A stretch of 64,000 nt of DNA from Microglena sp. YARC. Lineage: Eukaryota; Chlorophyta; Chlorophyceae; Chlamydomonadales; Chlamydomonadaceae. Below the pieces are notes generated by a model. The model saw nothing but the letters and a program-made list of their open reading frames with translations, made no database searches and had not been told where the DNA came from. This document shows, piece after piece, positions 1-11,500 of this stretch; the first letter of the stretch is position 1, and each line of letters starts with the position of its first letter. The DNA is taken from contig CM039466.1 in the NCBI GenBank assembly GCA_022414725.1, forward strand, positions 20,153,554 through 20,217,553, in the 5' to 3' direction. A program made the translations under genes and the position numbers.

Positions 1-452
1 CATATTGGCTCCTTGGAAGCTCCCATCCTCAAGCAGAAGCTCGGCATACCTGGACTGCGCGTCTGACATGGGCTGATGATACTCCGGGTTGTATGCAACA
101 TAGATATCTTGAGACAGGGACCGATCCATGGGTGCAGGACGCGATGTAAGGTCCTTGCTATAGTCGTCAGAGAGATGCAATCCAGTGGTCTGAGAGGTGG
201 CAGAGAATTCTTCCATCCCTTCACCTGTGACCTGCACCCTTTCCCCTCGTGTTAAATCTAATGAGTCCATGGATTGAACACTTCGCCTTATAGGACGGGG
301 AGCAAGGGAGGTAGAGGCGCATTCAATACGGCGGCGGGGACGGATAAGGACTCATGGGTACCAGTTTACAACTGTAGTTGTATGAGGTGTATCCCAGTTG
401 CCGTTCACTTGCAGCGGGGCCTGCTGAACACTCACAATGTTTCACAGACGGC
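1..452 (-). pseudogene. Partial, frameshifted copy of peptidase exon 19 (copy A)
   Basis: This is a near-identical copy of the long linker exon at 21,429-21,919, cut by the left window edge. Its 5' edge is the same acceptor (AG at 453-454). Compared with the intact copy it lacks one base near 300 (a G in the GGGGAGG run) and one near 340 (a G in the CGGGGG run), so the frame is lost twice. Both lie in short G runs, so they may be assembly errors rather than true decay. Function, if intact, would be the linker and first C-terminal Cys repeat of an M11 peptidase. Confidence 0.75.
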
Positions 453-557
453 CTGCGGTGGTGGTAATATTATGATATCATTTTAAGCACGGAGGTGGTA
501 ATATTATGATATTATTTTTATATTATTAGTTGGTGATAGTATGCGTGGAGCTGTGGA

Positions 558-770
558 TAATAATGATAACGCCTGGTGGGAGTGGTGTTAAGGGAGCCCG
601 TCGTACGCGGGTGGGGAGCGGTCTCCTACCTCAACTGGACAAAGCTACCATCGCGGTAGACGACGACCTGCAACGCCAAGAGCGACCGAAGGGGGAGTCG
701 AACCCCCCGACTCTTCATTCTTTAGCGATCTGGTCTACCACTAGACCATTGTAAATCACTGAAAGAGGCT
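558..770 (-). mobile_element. tRNA-derived SINE (copy A)
   Basis: On the minus strand it starts AGCCTCTTTCAGTG, has an A-box-like TGGTCTAGTGG and a B-box-like GGTTCGACTCC, and ends in the common SINE tail with CGCCTGGTGGGG read in reverse. It is flanked by a 13-bp target duplication, GTGGAGCTGTGGA at 545-557 and GTGGAGCCGTGGA at 771-783. The identical insertion is present at 22,025-22,236, so the segment was duplicated after the SINE landed. Confidence 0.85.
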
Positions 771-839
771 GTGGAGCCGTGGAGTAATCATAATGGCACC
801 GTCAAGTTAATGAATTGAGGTCATGATTTCATAAACATG

Positions 840-1110
840 TGATAATCTTGAATTTTAGGCAGCAAGAAGTCTTCAGTATTTTGAACTTCAACTTGGACTT
901 ATGAATGGTGGTTCAGTATTTTGAACTTAAATTGGACTTTTGAACGGTGGTTCAGCATTTTGAACTTATACTTGGAATGTGAATGGTGGTTCAGTATTTT
1001 GGACCTGAACTTAACAGTGTTCAGTATTTCGATCTTGAACTTGAACAGTGGTTCAGTATTTTGAACTTGAACTTGAACATTGGTTCAGTATTTTCCCTAA
1101 GGATTTGGTC
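840..1110. repeat. Tandem array, unit about 30-40 bp
   Basis: Repeats of the type TGGTTCAGTATTTTGAACTT. The same array stands at 22,320-22,565 in copy C, inside intron 18. The rest of 771-1,478 holds no gene; 1,230-1,470 is a second array of CTGCACGATCC units. Confidence 0.8.
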
Positions 1111-1478
1111 CGTGATATTCAGTGTCTTGCTGCCATATGCTCAGGCGCAACATTTGGGAATGATTTTTTTTTAGTATCGGGCTGCACGATTCCCCACGAT
1201 TGCATTTTGGCCAACCTAAAAAGCAATGGTATCAGGCTGCACGATTCATAACTGCACGATCCTTACCTGCACGATTCCGAACCTGCTTGATCCAACCCGA
1301 TCCCGACCCTGTACGAACCTGCCCGATCCAGGACGACCCGATCCCGCACGATCGACCCTGCACAAACCTACCTGATCCCGATCAGGCCCTGAGGGGATCC
1401 CCTGGTCGGATCCCCTGATCCCGACTCTTCACGATCCAGCACGATCCCGAACCTGCACGACCCTGCACAATCCCGTAC

Positions 1479-1741
1479 CTGTAGTCAAAGCAAAACGGTG
1501 GTTGGGACTTCGCTTGACCCACGCAATAAGAGGCGCATGCAGTTGAGTCCTCAATTGCCATAAAGTCCTGCGATCACTGTGGCGCACCAGGCGTTTGCCT
1601 CAACAATTTCGAAGGAGCAAACCAAGTGTAGGAGTGAGGGCGATGGAGGAGATGGCGTAGGAGGCGGAGAAGGAGGAGGGGAGGTGGGGGAGCAGGAGGA
1701 GCAGGAGGGGAGACGGACAATTCAAATCGGGACAGTCACTC
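1479..1741 (-). pseudogene. Copy A of peptidase exon 18 (poly-Pro hinge), frameshifted
   Basis: Matches 22,949-23,212 and keeps the acceptor and the donor GTACGGG. One inserted T (near 1,557) and two missing G bases in the Pro-coding G/A-rich run (near 1,680 and 1,710) break the frame. Base changes are otherwise rare, which again points to indel errors or very recent duplication. Confidence 0.75.
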
Positions 1742-1929
1742 CTGCAGAGACAATTCAAATTCAAATTCAGATTAGAGGACAGTCAATCCTGCAGTAACAA
1801 TTCAAATTCAAATTTTAAAGTCGAACCTGCAGTACAGAGCGTGAACTGTGGATATTCGGAATCGGGGGTAACAGTGAAGCCTGTACATTTTGTACTGCAG
1901 AGCGTGAACTGTCCAAATTAGGAATCGGG

Positions 1930-2470
1930 GAAACCCTAGTGAAGATGGTGAGTGTGATGTTGAGTGTGGGTGTGAGTGTGGGTGTGAGTGTGGGTGTGAG
2001 AGTGAGAGTGATTTTGATGTGATGTGTTGTCTTCCTGCACATATTTATGTTGTGTTGATAGGCTCATAGGCTCGTGATGTTGATAGGATCATAACATATT
2101 TGTTCATATGCTCATAACATATTTGTGTAGTGTTGATAGGCTCATCACATATTTGTGTTGTGTTGATAGGCTCATAGGCTCATGATGCTGATAGGATCAT
2201 AACATATTTGTTTCATATGCTCATAACATATTTGTGTAGTGTTGATAGGCTCATCACATATTTTGTGTTGTGTTGACAGGCTCATAGGCTCATGATGCTG
2301 ATAGGATCATAACATATTTGTTGATAGGCTCATAAAATACTTGTGTAGTGTTGATAGGCTCATCACATATTTGTGTTGTGTTGAAAGGCTCATAGGCTCA
2401 TGATGCTGATAGGATCATAACATATTTGCTCATATGCTCATAACATATTTGTGTTGTGTTGATAGGCTGA
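1930..2470. repeat. Tandem array of TTGATAGGCTCAT units
   Basis: Alternating TTGATAGGCTCAT and ATAACATATTTGTGT segments. It fills the copy of intron 17 and corresponds to 23,415-23,950. Confidence 0.85.
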
Positions 2471-2478
2471 AAACATAC

Positions 2479-2572
2479 CTGCATGACTTGCAGTCTTCCC
2501 CTCGTCTCCTGTCACAGAATTTGTCACCACACACAGCCGGGCAATCCATTGCACACACTTCGGCAGTCTCAC
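2479..2572 (-). CDS. Copy A of peptidase exon 17 (Cys-rich repeat)
   Basis: This 94-nt exon is intact and identical in frame to 23,964-24,057. It carries a CAMDCPAVCGDKFC core, acceptor CTCTCTAG and donor GTATG. It may belong to a truncated paralogue or to a duplicated haplotype. No complete gene can be built around it in this window. Confidence 0.6.
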
Positions 2573-2618
2573 CTAGAGAGTTTGGTGAGAAAAGGAGTGA
2601 TCAGGATACGTGATGTAT

Positions 2619-2832
2619 CAGGGCTGTCTTCTTCTGCTATATATAGCGATCGCTAGTTTTGACCCCGATTTGGCGGAAATATCGCTATACAAAAAGTAAA
2701 ATATTTTTTTGTGTGTGCCCTGAATGCCCTACAAAAAGCTTTAAAAAGCTATAGAAAGCACTAAAACGCTGTCCCTGGAGGAGGTCTACAACCATAAAGC
2801 TAGGAAGAAAAACCAATGAAAACAAATCACTG
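2619..2832 (+). mobile_element. hAT-type MITE, family 2 (copy A)
   Basis: A 214-bp element with CAGGG at one end and CACTG at the other, and AGCGATCGCTAG inside. An 8-bp target duplication TGATGTAT lies at 2,611-2,618 and 2,833-2,840. There is no coding capacity. The same insertion is found at 24,104. Confidence 0.85.
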
Positions 2833-2840
2833 TGATGTAT

Positions 2841-3050
2841 GCTATCATATTAAGTCCATCATATGAAGTCAATCAAATATAGTTCATAATGCGAAGTCAA
2901 TTACAAACAGTTCATAATATGAAGTCAATCAAATATAGTTCATAAATATGAAGTCAATCACATATAGTTCATAATATGATGTCAATACATATGGTTCATA
3001 ATATGAATCAATATAAGTCAAGAGCATCAGCCTCTCAATCAGTGATCACC
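2841..3050. repeat. Array of AGTTCATAATATGAAGTCAA units
   Basis: Six or so units of about 30 bp. It corresponds to 24,323-24,510 and to the start of copy B at 8,080. Confidence 0.8.
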
Positions 3051-3094
3051 ATTATGAATGCATAGCAAACTTATACATCAGTGCATAAATCAGA

Positions 3095-3770
3095 ATACAT
3101 TCATTTCATTCATTCATTCATTCATTCTTCATTCATTCATTCATTCATTCATTCATTCATTCATTCATTCATTCATTCATTCATTCATTCATTCATTCAT
3201 TCATTCATTCATTCATTCATTCATTCATTCATTCATTCATTCATTCATTCATTCATTCATTCGTTCATTCATGCATGCATGCGTGCATGCATTCATTCAT
3301 TCATTCATTCATTAATTAATTAATTCATTCATTCATTCATTCATTCATTCATTCATTCATTCATTCATTCATGCATTCATTCATTCATTCATTCATGCAT
3401 TCGTGCATTCATGCATGCATTCATTCATTCATGCATTCATTCATGCATTAATGAAGTAATCATTCATTTATCCATGCAATCATGCAATCATGCATTCATC
3501 CATTAATTCATTCATTCATTCATTCATTCATTCATTTATTCATTCATTCATTCATTCACTCATTCATTAATTCATTCATGCATTCATCCATGCATTCATT
3601 AATGAAGTAATTCATTCATTTATTCATGCAATCATGCATTCATCCATCCATTCATTCATTCATGCATTCATTCATTCATGCATTCATTCATTAATTAATT
3701 TATCCATTCATTCATTCATATATGCATTCATTCATGCATCCATGCATGCATGTTTTTCATTCGTGCATTC
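3095..3770. repeat. (CATT)n microsatellite, interrupted
   Basis: Several hundred bases of ATTC repeats with GCATG interruptions. Open frames that translate to Ile-His-Ser-Phe repeats come only from this tract. Counterparts lie at 8,230-8,950 and 24,590-25,050. Confidence 0.95.
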
Positions 3771-3952
3771 ATGCATACGGCGACAGAAGTACACTGTGAT
3801 ATACGTACAACAGCAATATAAGTAAAGCGGCAATACAAGTAAAGCGGCGATGTAAGTAAAACTGCAATATAAGTACAACGGCGATGTAAGTAAACACTGC
3901 AAATATAAGTACAACGGCGGAATAACTACAATGACAATATATAAGTACTCAC

Positions 3953-4048
3953 CCCAGAGCAGTAAGAATCTCCACAGATGTGCGGACAGTCCTTTGACAC
4001 AGTTGAAAGGGCTCTCAGTTCCCTGGCACTTTAGCCATCTCCACATAC
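3953..4048 (-). pseudogene. Copy A of peptidase exon 16, with indels
   Basis: Matches 25,234-25,327, keeping acceptor and donor GTGAGTAC. It has one G fewer at the donor side, an extra C near 3,990 and a CTTTAG for CTTG change near 4,030, so the Cys-repeat frame is lost. Confidence 0.7.
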
Positions 4049-5078
4049 CTAGGGTTCAGGGTTCGGGGTTCAGGGTTTAGGTTTAGGGTTTAGGTTTAGT
4101 TTTAGCTGAAGGGCTGTCATTTCCTTGCATTTGCCATCTGCACAGACCTAAATTAATGTGAGAATAAATGTGTATCGGTGGCGCGGTTTAAGTACGGGGC
4201 CCCACTTCCTGGGGTGGACATAATTACAATACAAAAATAATAAATGTGCAGACTTCAGGGGGAAATGTTTGCGATGGTTGTGTAGGGATGCGCAGAGTTA
4301 ATGACAAATGGTTGTAGGGACGCGCAGAGTTCAGGAAAAAAGAAATGATAACGCCTGGTGGGATGTGGTATTAAGTCTTACGGCATAGAGAATGGGCCCA
4401 GTCTTACGGCGGTAGAGAATGGGCTGCTACTCAGAGTTCAAGAAACAATGTGGGGTGTCCAGGGAAACATGTTTGTGCTGGTTGGAGGGAATGCGCAGAG
4501 TTCAGGACAAAATGTCGTAGGGATGCGCAGAGTTCAGGACAAGATGGTCGTAGGGATGTGCAGAGTTCAAGGCAAATTGTCGTAGGGATCCGCATAGTTC
4601 AGGCAACAATGTGTGGAGTTCAGGGAAAACATGTTTGTGCTGGTTGTAGGGATGCGCAGGGCGGCGGGCGGGCAGGGCGGGGCGGGGCGGGGCGGGGCGG
4701 GGGGGGGCGGGGCAGGCAGGCGGGGCAGGCAGGGGCGGCAGGGCAGGGCAGCAGGGCAGGCAGCAGGCAGGGGGCAGGGCAGGGCAGGGCAGGGCAGGGC
4801 AGGGCAGGGCAGGGCAGGGCAGGAGCAGGGCAGGGCAGGGCAGGGCAGGGCAGGGCAGGGCAGGGCAGGGCAGGGCAGGGCAGGGCAGGGCAGGGCAGGG
4901 CAGGCAGGGCAGGGCAGGGACAGGGCAGGGCAGGGGCAGGGCAGCAGGGCAGGCAGGGCAGGGCAGGGCAGGGCAGGGAGGGGCAGAGGGCAATGCAGGG
5001 CAGGCACAGGGCAGATTTTTTTTTACCGCAGGCAGTCCTAAAACCCTAAACCCTAAACCCCTAAACCTGAATTCTTAC
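4049..5078. repeat. Copy of intron 15: telomere-like, 35-bp and GGGCA/GGGCG arrays
   Basis: It contains TTTAGGG-like repeats (4,050-4,105), a decayed half copy of exon 16 (about 4,105-4,150), a SINE-tail fragment near 4,345-4,375, an array of GTAGGGATGCGCAGAGTTCA units (4,260-4,650) and a G/C-rich pentamer array (4,655-5,010). No gene is seen. Confidence 0.85.
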
Positions 5079-5143
5079 AGCAGGCAGTCTCCAGGGCAGT
5101 TATTGAAGCCTTCAGAGCCTGTGCATAATTTTATCTCGCAGAC
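5079..5143 (-). pseudogene. Copy A of peptidase exon 15
   Basis: Matches 26,110-26,175 (a CGDKLC Cys repeat) but carries compensating one-base changes at both edges (ACAGCAGG for ACCGCAGGG; ATTTTATC for ATTTATC). Confidence 0.65.
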
Positions 5144-5350
5144 CTGGGTGTGTTAGGTGCAGGTGTGTGGGTGAGGATGTGGTGTGGGTGTGGGTGTGGT
5201 AGGTGTGGTAGTTGTGGTGTGGGGAGTGGGAGTGGTGTGGGTGAGGTAGGTGTGGTAGGTGTGGGTGGGGTGAGGATGTGGGTGTGGGTGTGGGTGGTGG
5301 GTGTGGTAGGTGTGGTAGGTGTGGGTGTGGGAGTGGGTGTGGGGGGATTG
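5144..5350. repeat. GTGTGG-rich simple array
   Basis: Repeats of GTAGGTGTGG and GTGTGGGTG. Same tract as 26,180-26,380 and 10,160-10,325. Confidence 0.9.
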
Positions 5351-5399
5351 TTTCAATTTTGACAAGGTGCCCACCCATTATTATGCAGATGCTTGTTTT

Positions 5400-5480
5400 T
5401 TTTTAAATTGCCTTTCCTGTTTGTAGGGTTGGCAAGTCCTTAAGCCTATTTGGCCACCCCTGGACTGGTATACTTACATT
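5400..5480 (-). repeat. Dispersed core repeat
   Basis: A copy of a short family whose core reads (minus strand) GTCCAGGGGTGGCC, then AGGCTTAAGGACTTGCC. About a dozen further copies occur across the window. Confidence 0.7.
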
Positions 5481-5489
5481 CATAGTATC

Positions 5490-6070
5490 ATATACAATAT
5501 GCATACATATAAAATACAAACACATACATACTGCATACACATTAAAATGCCTGCATACATATTAAAATACCTACACATACATTCATACACAATACATTGC
5601 ACATGATAATCATACATCATACATTCATACATTCATACATTCAATACACAATACATTGCACATGATACATCATACATCATACATCATACATCATACATTC
5701 ATACACAATACATTGCACATGATACATCATACATATACATCATACATCATAATCATACATCATACATCATAATTCATACACAATACATTGCACATGATCA
5801 TCATACATCATACATCATACATTCATACACACAATACATTGCACATGATAACATCATACATCATACATTCATACATTCATACATTCATACACAATACATT
5901 GCACATGATACATCATACATCATACATCATACATTCATACATTCATAACATCATACATTCATAACAATACATTGCCATGATACATCATACATGCATACAT
6001 CATACATTCATACATTCATACACAATACATTGCAATGATACATCATACATAATACTTACTACATACTACA
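5490..6070. repeat. Array of CATACATT / ACAATACATTGCACATGATA units
   Basis: A degenerate tandem array rich in CATA. It has diverged in length from copy C, where the matching tract is shorter (26,520-26,700). Confidence 0.9.
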
Positions 6071-6079
6071 ATATACACA

Positions 6080-7020
6080 TCAAACACCAATTAAGGCTCC
6101 AGCACTGTGCAATGCCCTTGGTTCAACCAGGGTGTGCAGTCCAGCGGTAGAGACTGGTATATTCTTATATATTTATTTATATATTCATAATACGCCCAAT
6201 CAGGATTTTAAAACTGTGAAATGCCTTGGTCAACATTGAGTGTCAGCCAGGGGTAAGACGCAGTACACTTATATTTCTTTATTTAAATATACAATAATAC
6301 ACCAGTTCGGCTTCCACCACTGAGCAATGCCCTTGGTCAACAAGGGTGCAGCCAGGATAAGACGCATACACTTCTATATCTTTATTTAAATATTAAATAA
6401 TACACAAGTTCGGCTTCCACACTGAGCAATGCCTTGGTTCACAAGGGTGTCAGCCAGGATAAGATGCAGTACACTTCTATATCTTTATTTAAATATTAAT
6501 AATACACAAGTTTCGGCTTCCACACTGGAGCAAATGCCCTTGGTCAACAAGGGTGTCAGCCAGGGTAAGACTTAAACACTTATATGTAATTTATTTAAAT
6601 AGATTAATAATACACCCAGTTTTAGGCTTCCGCACTGAGCAATGCCCTTGGTCAACCAGGGTGTCAGCCAGGGGTAAGACTTAAACACTTATATGTATTT
6701 ATTTAAATATTAATAATACACCAGGTGTAGGCTTCCGCACCTGACCAATGCCCTTGGTCAACCAGGGTATCAGCCAGGGTAAGACCTTAGACATATGTAT
6801 TTAATATCTTTATTTATGTATCTTTACTCATATATCTTTATTTATATATCTTTATTTTTGTATCTTTACTCATATTATATTCATTTATATATCTTCTGCA
6901 CTCATATATCGTTTATTTATACATCTTTAATGTATGTATCTTTACTCATATATCTTTATTTATATATCTTGATTCGTATATATTCAGAATACACCCAATT
7001 CGGCTTCAACACCATGCCAA
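6080..7020. repeat. About 105-bp tandem array, 8-9 units
   Basis: Each unit holds TTCGGCTTCCACACTGAGCA, GGTCAACAAGGGTGTCAGCC and a TTTATTTAAATATT tract. Units vary by many one-base indels. 7,021-7,134 is CCCCAACC-rich and holds nothing else. Confidence 0.85.
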
Positions 7021-7134
7021 TGCCCTTGGCCAAGCACCCCACCCGACCCCAAACTCTCCCCACCCACCCCAGCCCACCCCCAGCCAACCATCCGCAACCC
7101 CAACCAACCACCCCAACCCTACCCCGACCACCAC

Positions 7135-7293
7135 CAGGGCATTCCAAGAGCTCAAGTTGATGAGGCCTTGGGAAGGAACCGACGTGGTGCTGCGGATCGA
7201 GTGTCCAAGGCATGCTGCGACTGTGAAACGTTTAGTCCCTGATGCGCTCACGATCATTGCGCCAGAGAGCCAGAGCAACTGTTGGTGACTAGG
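7135..7293 (-). CDS. Unrecognised exon, 53 codons
   Basis: An open 159-nt segment lies between a strong acceptor (pyrimidine run TCTTTTCTTCCCCCAG) and a donor GTGGTGG, in phase 0 at both ends. The peptide is mixed and protein-like (for example GAMIVSASGTKRFTVAACLG), unlike the repeat peptides around it. No family is recognised. Five degraded copies of its acceptor side follow at 7,294-8,070. It may be an exon of a truncated paralogue of the M11 gene, since it lies between copies A and B of that gene's 3' exons. Confidence 0.45.
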
Positions 7294-8070
7294 CTGGGGG
7301 AAGAAAAGACAGAACCGCTGGTGAGTTGTAGTTTGTGTTGTTGCTTGTGTAAGGTGGGTGTAAGGAGTTGTTGTTTGTGAAAGGTGGGGGTTGTTGTTGT
7401 GTATCATTGTTCCAGAAACCAAGCAAACATTAGGTGACTAGGTTGGTGGGAAGAAAGACAGTACCACTGGGTGAGTGTAGTTGTGGTTGTTGTAATGACG
7501 GGGTAGGAGTCAAGTAGGGGGGAGGGGATAGGGAGTTGCTGTTGTGAAAGGTGGAAGATTTGTTGTTGTTGTTGTGTGGGTATCATGTGCTCCAAGGGCA
7601 AGTAACTTTGGTGATAGGCTGGTGAGAAGAAAGAACAGTACCACTGGTGCAGTAGTGGGTCAAAGTTGTGTTGTTGTGTAGTATGCGGGGTTAAGGGAAG
7701 GTGGAAGGGGTTGCTGTGTTGTGAAAGTAGGGAACTTAGTGTTTTGTGTATCATTGCTTCAGAAGGGCCAGAGTTAACTTTGGGTGACTAGGCTGGCTGA
7801 GAGAGAAAACTAGTACCACTGTGTATGCCAGTAGTATGTTGTGTTGTTGTTGTGCTTGGGGGGGAATGAAGGAAGAATTGTTGGTGTTCGCACCTCATTG
7901 CTCCAGAAAGGCAAGCAACATTGCTGACTAGTCTGGTGGGAAGAAAGAGACATTGTTCCCGTGAAGTAGTAGGGAGAGGGGTTCGTCCTAGTGTGAGTGT
8001 AATGCTTGGGTGGTTGTCTCTGTAGTTATCGTAAATATTGTTCCAGAGAGCAAAGCAACTTTAGATTAGG
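7294..8070. repeat. Tandem copies of the acceptor side of exon 7,135-7,293
   Basis: Units of about 130 bp repeat the segment CCAGAGAGCAAGCAAC...GTGACTAGGCTGGTGGGAAGAAAGACA, which is the exon start plus its acceptor and pyrimidine tract in reverse complement. Unit spacing is irregular and indel-rich. Confidence 0.7.
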
Positions 8071-9138
8071 CTGGTTGGGTTGTGATTAATCACAATGTTC
8101 ACAATATGAAGTCAATAACATTATGTTACATAATATGATCAAATATAAAGTCAAGGACATCAGCCTCTCAATGACAGTGATCACCATGTATGAATGCATT
8201 AGCAAACTATACATCAGTGCATTAAATCAGAAGTTCATTCATTTCATTCATTCAGTTCCATCATTCATTCATTCACATTCATTTCATGTTCATTCATCAT
8301 TCATCAATTCATCATATCATTCATTCATTCATTCATTCATTCCATTCATTCATTCATTCAATAACACATTCATTATTACATTCATTATTCATTCGGATTC
8401 GTTCATCGTTCCTTCGTGCATGCAATGCATGCATTCATTCATTCATTCATTCATTCCATTCATTCATTCATTCATTATTCATTCATTCATTCATTCATTC
8501 ATTCATTCATTCATTCATTCATTCATTCATTCATTCTCATCACTTCTCATTCATTCATTCATGCAGTCATTTCATTCATTCATGCATTCGTGCATTATGC
8601 ATGATTCATTATTTGCATTCATCATGGCTTAATGAGTATTCATTCATTTATTCATGCAATCATGCAATCATGCATCCATCATTCATTCTTCATCATCATT
8701 CATTCATTCATTCATTCATTCATTCATTATTCATTTATTCATTCATTATCATTCATGCATTCATCCATCATTCATTAAGAAGTAATCATTCATTTATTCA
8801 TGCAATCATGCATTTTCACCAATCATGTCATATCATTCTTGCCTTCATTCATTATGCATCATTCATTAATTAAGTTATCCACTTCATTCCTTTCATATAT
8901 GCTTATTCCTGCATCATGCATGCTGTTTTCATTCGTGCATTCATTGCTACGGCGACAGAAGTACAACTGTGATGATACGTTACAACGCAATATAAGTTAA
9001 AGCGGCAATACAGTAAAGCGGCGATTATGTTAAGTAAAACTGCATTATAAGATACAACGGCCGCGATTGTAACGTAAACACTGCAATTGTAAAGCTACAA
9101 CGGCGGAAATAACTTACAATAAATATATAAGTACTCAC

Positions 9139-9237
9139 CCAGAGCAGTAAGAATCTCCACAGATGTGGCGGAACAGTCTTCTGACACAGTTGAAAGGCAG
9201 CTCTGTCAGTCCTGGCACTTGCCATCTCCCTACATAC
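9139..9237 (-). pseudogene. Copy B of peptidase exon 16
   Basis: The exon is recognisable from donor GTGAGTAC to acceptor CCCTAG, but at least six one-base indels destroy the frame. Confidence 0.65.
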
Positions 9238-10079
9238 CTAGGGTCAGGGTCGGGATGTCTCAGGATTTAGGTTTAGGGCTTTAGGTTTAGTTTTAGCTGA
9301 AAGGGCTGTCATTTCCTTGGCATTTGCCATGCTGCACGACTAAATTAATGTGAGAATAAATGTTGTATCCGGTGGCGCTGGTTTAAGTACGGGGCCCACT
9401 TCCTGTGGACATTAATTAAATACCAAAAAATAATAATGTGCAGACTTCAGGGGGAAATGTTTGCGGTGGTTGTGTAGCGGCATGCGCAGAGTAATGAAAT
9501 GGTTGTAGGGACGCGCAGAGTTCAGGAAAAAGAAATGATAACGCCTGGACTGATGTGGTATTTAAGTCTTAGCGGCAGCTAGAGAATGGGCCCAGTCTTA
9601 CGGCGTAGAGAATGGGCTGCTACTCCAGAGTTCAAGAACAATGTGGGGTGTCCAAAGGGGAAACATGTTTTTTGCTGGTTGGAGGATGCGCAGAGTCAGG
9701 ACAAATGTACGCGTAGGGATATGCGCAGAGTTTCAGGACAAAATGGTCGTAGGGATGTGCAGAGTTCCAAGGCAAATTGTCGTCAGGATCCGCATTAGTT
9801 CAGGCAACAATGTGTGGCAGTCAGGAACATGTTGTTTCTGGTTTAGGGGTTGCGCAGGCGGGGCGGGCGGGCAGGGCAGGGCGGGGCGCGGGGCGGCGGG
9901 GCGGAGGCGGGCGGGGGGGCGGGCGGGAGGAGGGGACAGGGCAGGCAGGCGGGCAGGGCAGAGCAGGCGGCGGGCAGGGCAGGGCAGGCAGGCAGCGCAA
10001 TGCAGGGCAGGGCAGGGCAATTTTTCTACCGCAGGGCCGTCCGCCTAACCCTATAAACCCCTAAACCCTGAATTCTTAC

Positions 10080-10144
10080 CGCAGGGCGTCTCCAGGGCAG
10101 TTATTGAAGCCGTCAGAGCCTGTAAGCATATTTATCTCCGCAAC
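10080..10144 (-). pseudogene. Copy B of peptidase exon 15
   Basis: Recognisable by GCAGGGCGTCTCCAGGGCAG and CTGTAAGCATATTTATC. Indels break the frame and the acceptor edge is altered. Confidence 0.6.
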
Positions 10145-10500
10145 TGGTGGTTATGCGGTGTGGGTGAGATGGTGTGTGTGGTGGTTGAAGGTTGGTAGTT
10201 GTGGTGTGGGGGAGTGGTGTGGTAGGTATAGGTGTGGTAGGTGTGGTGTGGGTGAGGATGTGGTGTGGTGGGGTGGTGTGGTAGGTGTGGTAGGTGTGGT
10301 GTTGGGAGTTTGGTGTGGGGGAATTGTTTCAATTTGACAAGGTGCCCACCATTATTATGCAGTGCTTGTTTTTTTTTAACTGCTTTCTGTTTGTGGGTTG
10401 GGCAAGTCCTTAGCGTATTTGGCCACCCTGGATGGTATAACTACATTCATGTATCATTATACAAATGATACATATAAATACAGACACATACAATCTCTTG

Positions 10501-11500
10501 NNNNNNNNNNNNNNNNNNNNNNNNNNNNNNNNNNNNNNNNNNNNNNNNNNNNNNNNNNNNNNNNNNNNNNNNNNNNNNNNNNNNNNNNNNNNNNNNNNNN
10601 NNNNNNNNNNNNNNNNNNNNNNNNNNNNNNNNNNNNNNNNNNNNNNNNNNNNNNNNNNNNNNNNNNNNNNNNNNNNNNNNNNNNNNNNNNNNNNNNNNNN
10701 NNNNNNNNNNNNNNNNNNNNNNNNNNNNNNNNNNNNNNNNNNNNNNNNNNNNNNNNNNNNNNNNNNNNNNNNNNNNNNNNNNNNNNNNNNNNNNNNNNNN
10801 NNNNNNNNNNNNNNNNNNNNNNNNNNNNNNNNNNNNNNNNNNNNNNNNNNNNNNNNNNNNNNNNNNNNNNNNNNNNNNNNNNNNNNNNNNNNNNNNNNNN
10901 NNNNNNNNNNNNNNNNNNNNNNNNNNNNNNNNNNNNNNNNNNNNNNNNNNNNNNNNNNNNNNNNNNNNNNNNNNNNNNNNNNNNNNNNNNNNNNNNNNNN
11001 NNNNNNNNNNNNNNNNNNNNNNNNNNNNNNNNNNNNNNNNNNNNNNNNNNNNNNNNNNNNNNNNNNNNNNNNNNNNNNNNNNNNNNNNNNNNNNNNNNNN
11101 NNNNNNNNNNNNNNNNNNNNNNNNNNNNNNNNNNNNNNNNNNNNNNNNNNNNNNNNNNNNNNNNNNNNNNNNNNNNNNNNNNNNNNNNNNNNNNNNNNNN
11201 NNNNNNNNNNNNNNNNNNNNNNNNNNNNNNNNNNNNNNNNNNNNNNNNNNNNNNNNNNNNNNNNNNNNNNNNNNNNNNNNNNNNNNNNNNNNNNNNNNNN
11301 NNNNNNNNNNNNNNNNNNNNNNNNNNNNNNNNNNNNNNNNNNNNNNNNNNNNNNNNNNNNNNNNNNNNNNNNNNNNNNNNNNNNNNNNNNNNNNNNNNNN
11401 NNNNNNNNNNNNNNNNNNNNNNNNNNNNNNNNNNNNNNNNNNNNNNNNNNNNNNNNNNNNNNNNNNNNNNNNNNNNNNNNNNNNNNNNNNNNNNNNNNNN
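10501..11500. other. Assembly gap (1,000 N)
   Basis: Exactly 1,000 undetermined bases. Left and right flanks are unrelated arrays. Open frames spanning it are meaningless. Confidence 1.

Larger units (their letters stand above)
8080..10500. repeat. Copy B of the exon 16 to exon 15 block, indel-rich
   Basis: Collinear with 24,440-26,560 and with 2,950-5,540, including the CATT tract, the two Cys-repeat exons and the G/C pentamer array. It differs by frequent one-base insertions and deletions and few substitutions, the pattern of uncorrected long-read sequence. It ends at the N gap. Confidence 0.85.

Noticed and set aside
640..760. Functional tRNA gene on the minus strand
   Set aside because: A and B boxes are present but no cloverleaf acceptor stem closes. 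The sequence continues into the SINE tail and is flanked by target duplications.
4450..5049. Gly/Arg/Gln-rich and Pro/Cys-rich frames
   Set aside because: Artefacts of the GGGCA/GGGCG array in the copy of intron 15.
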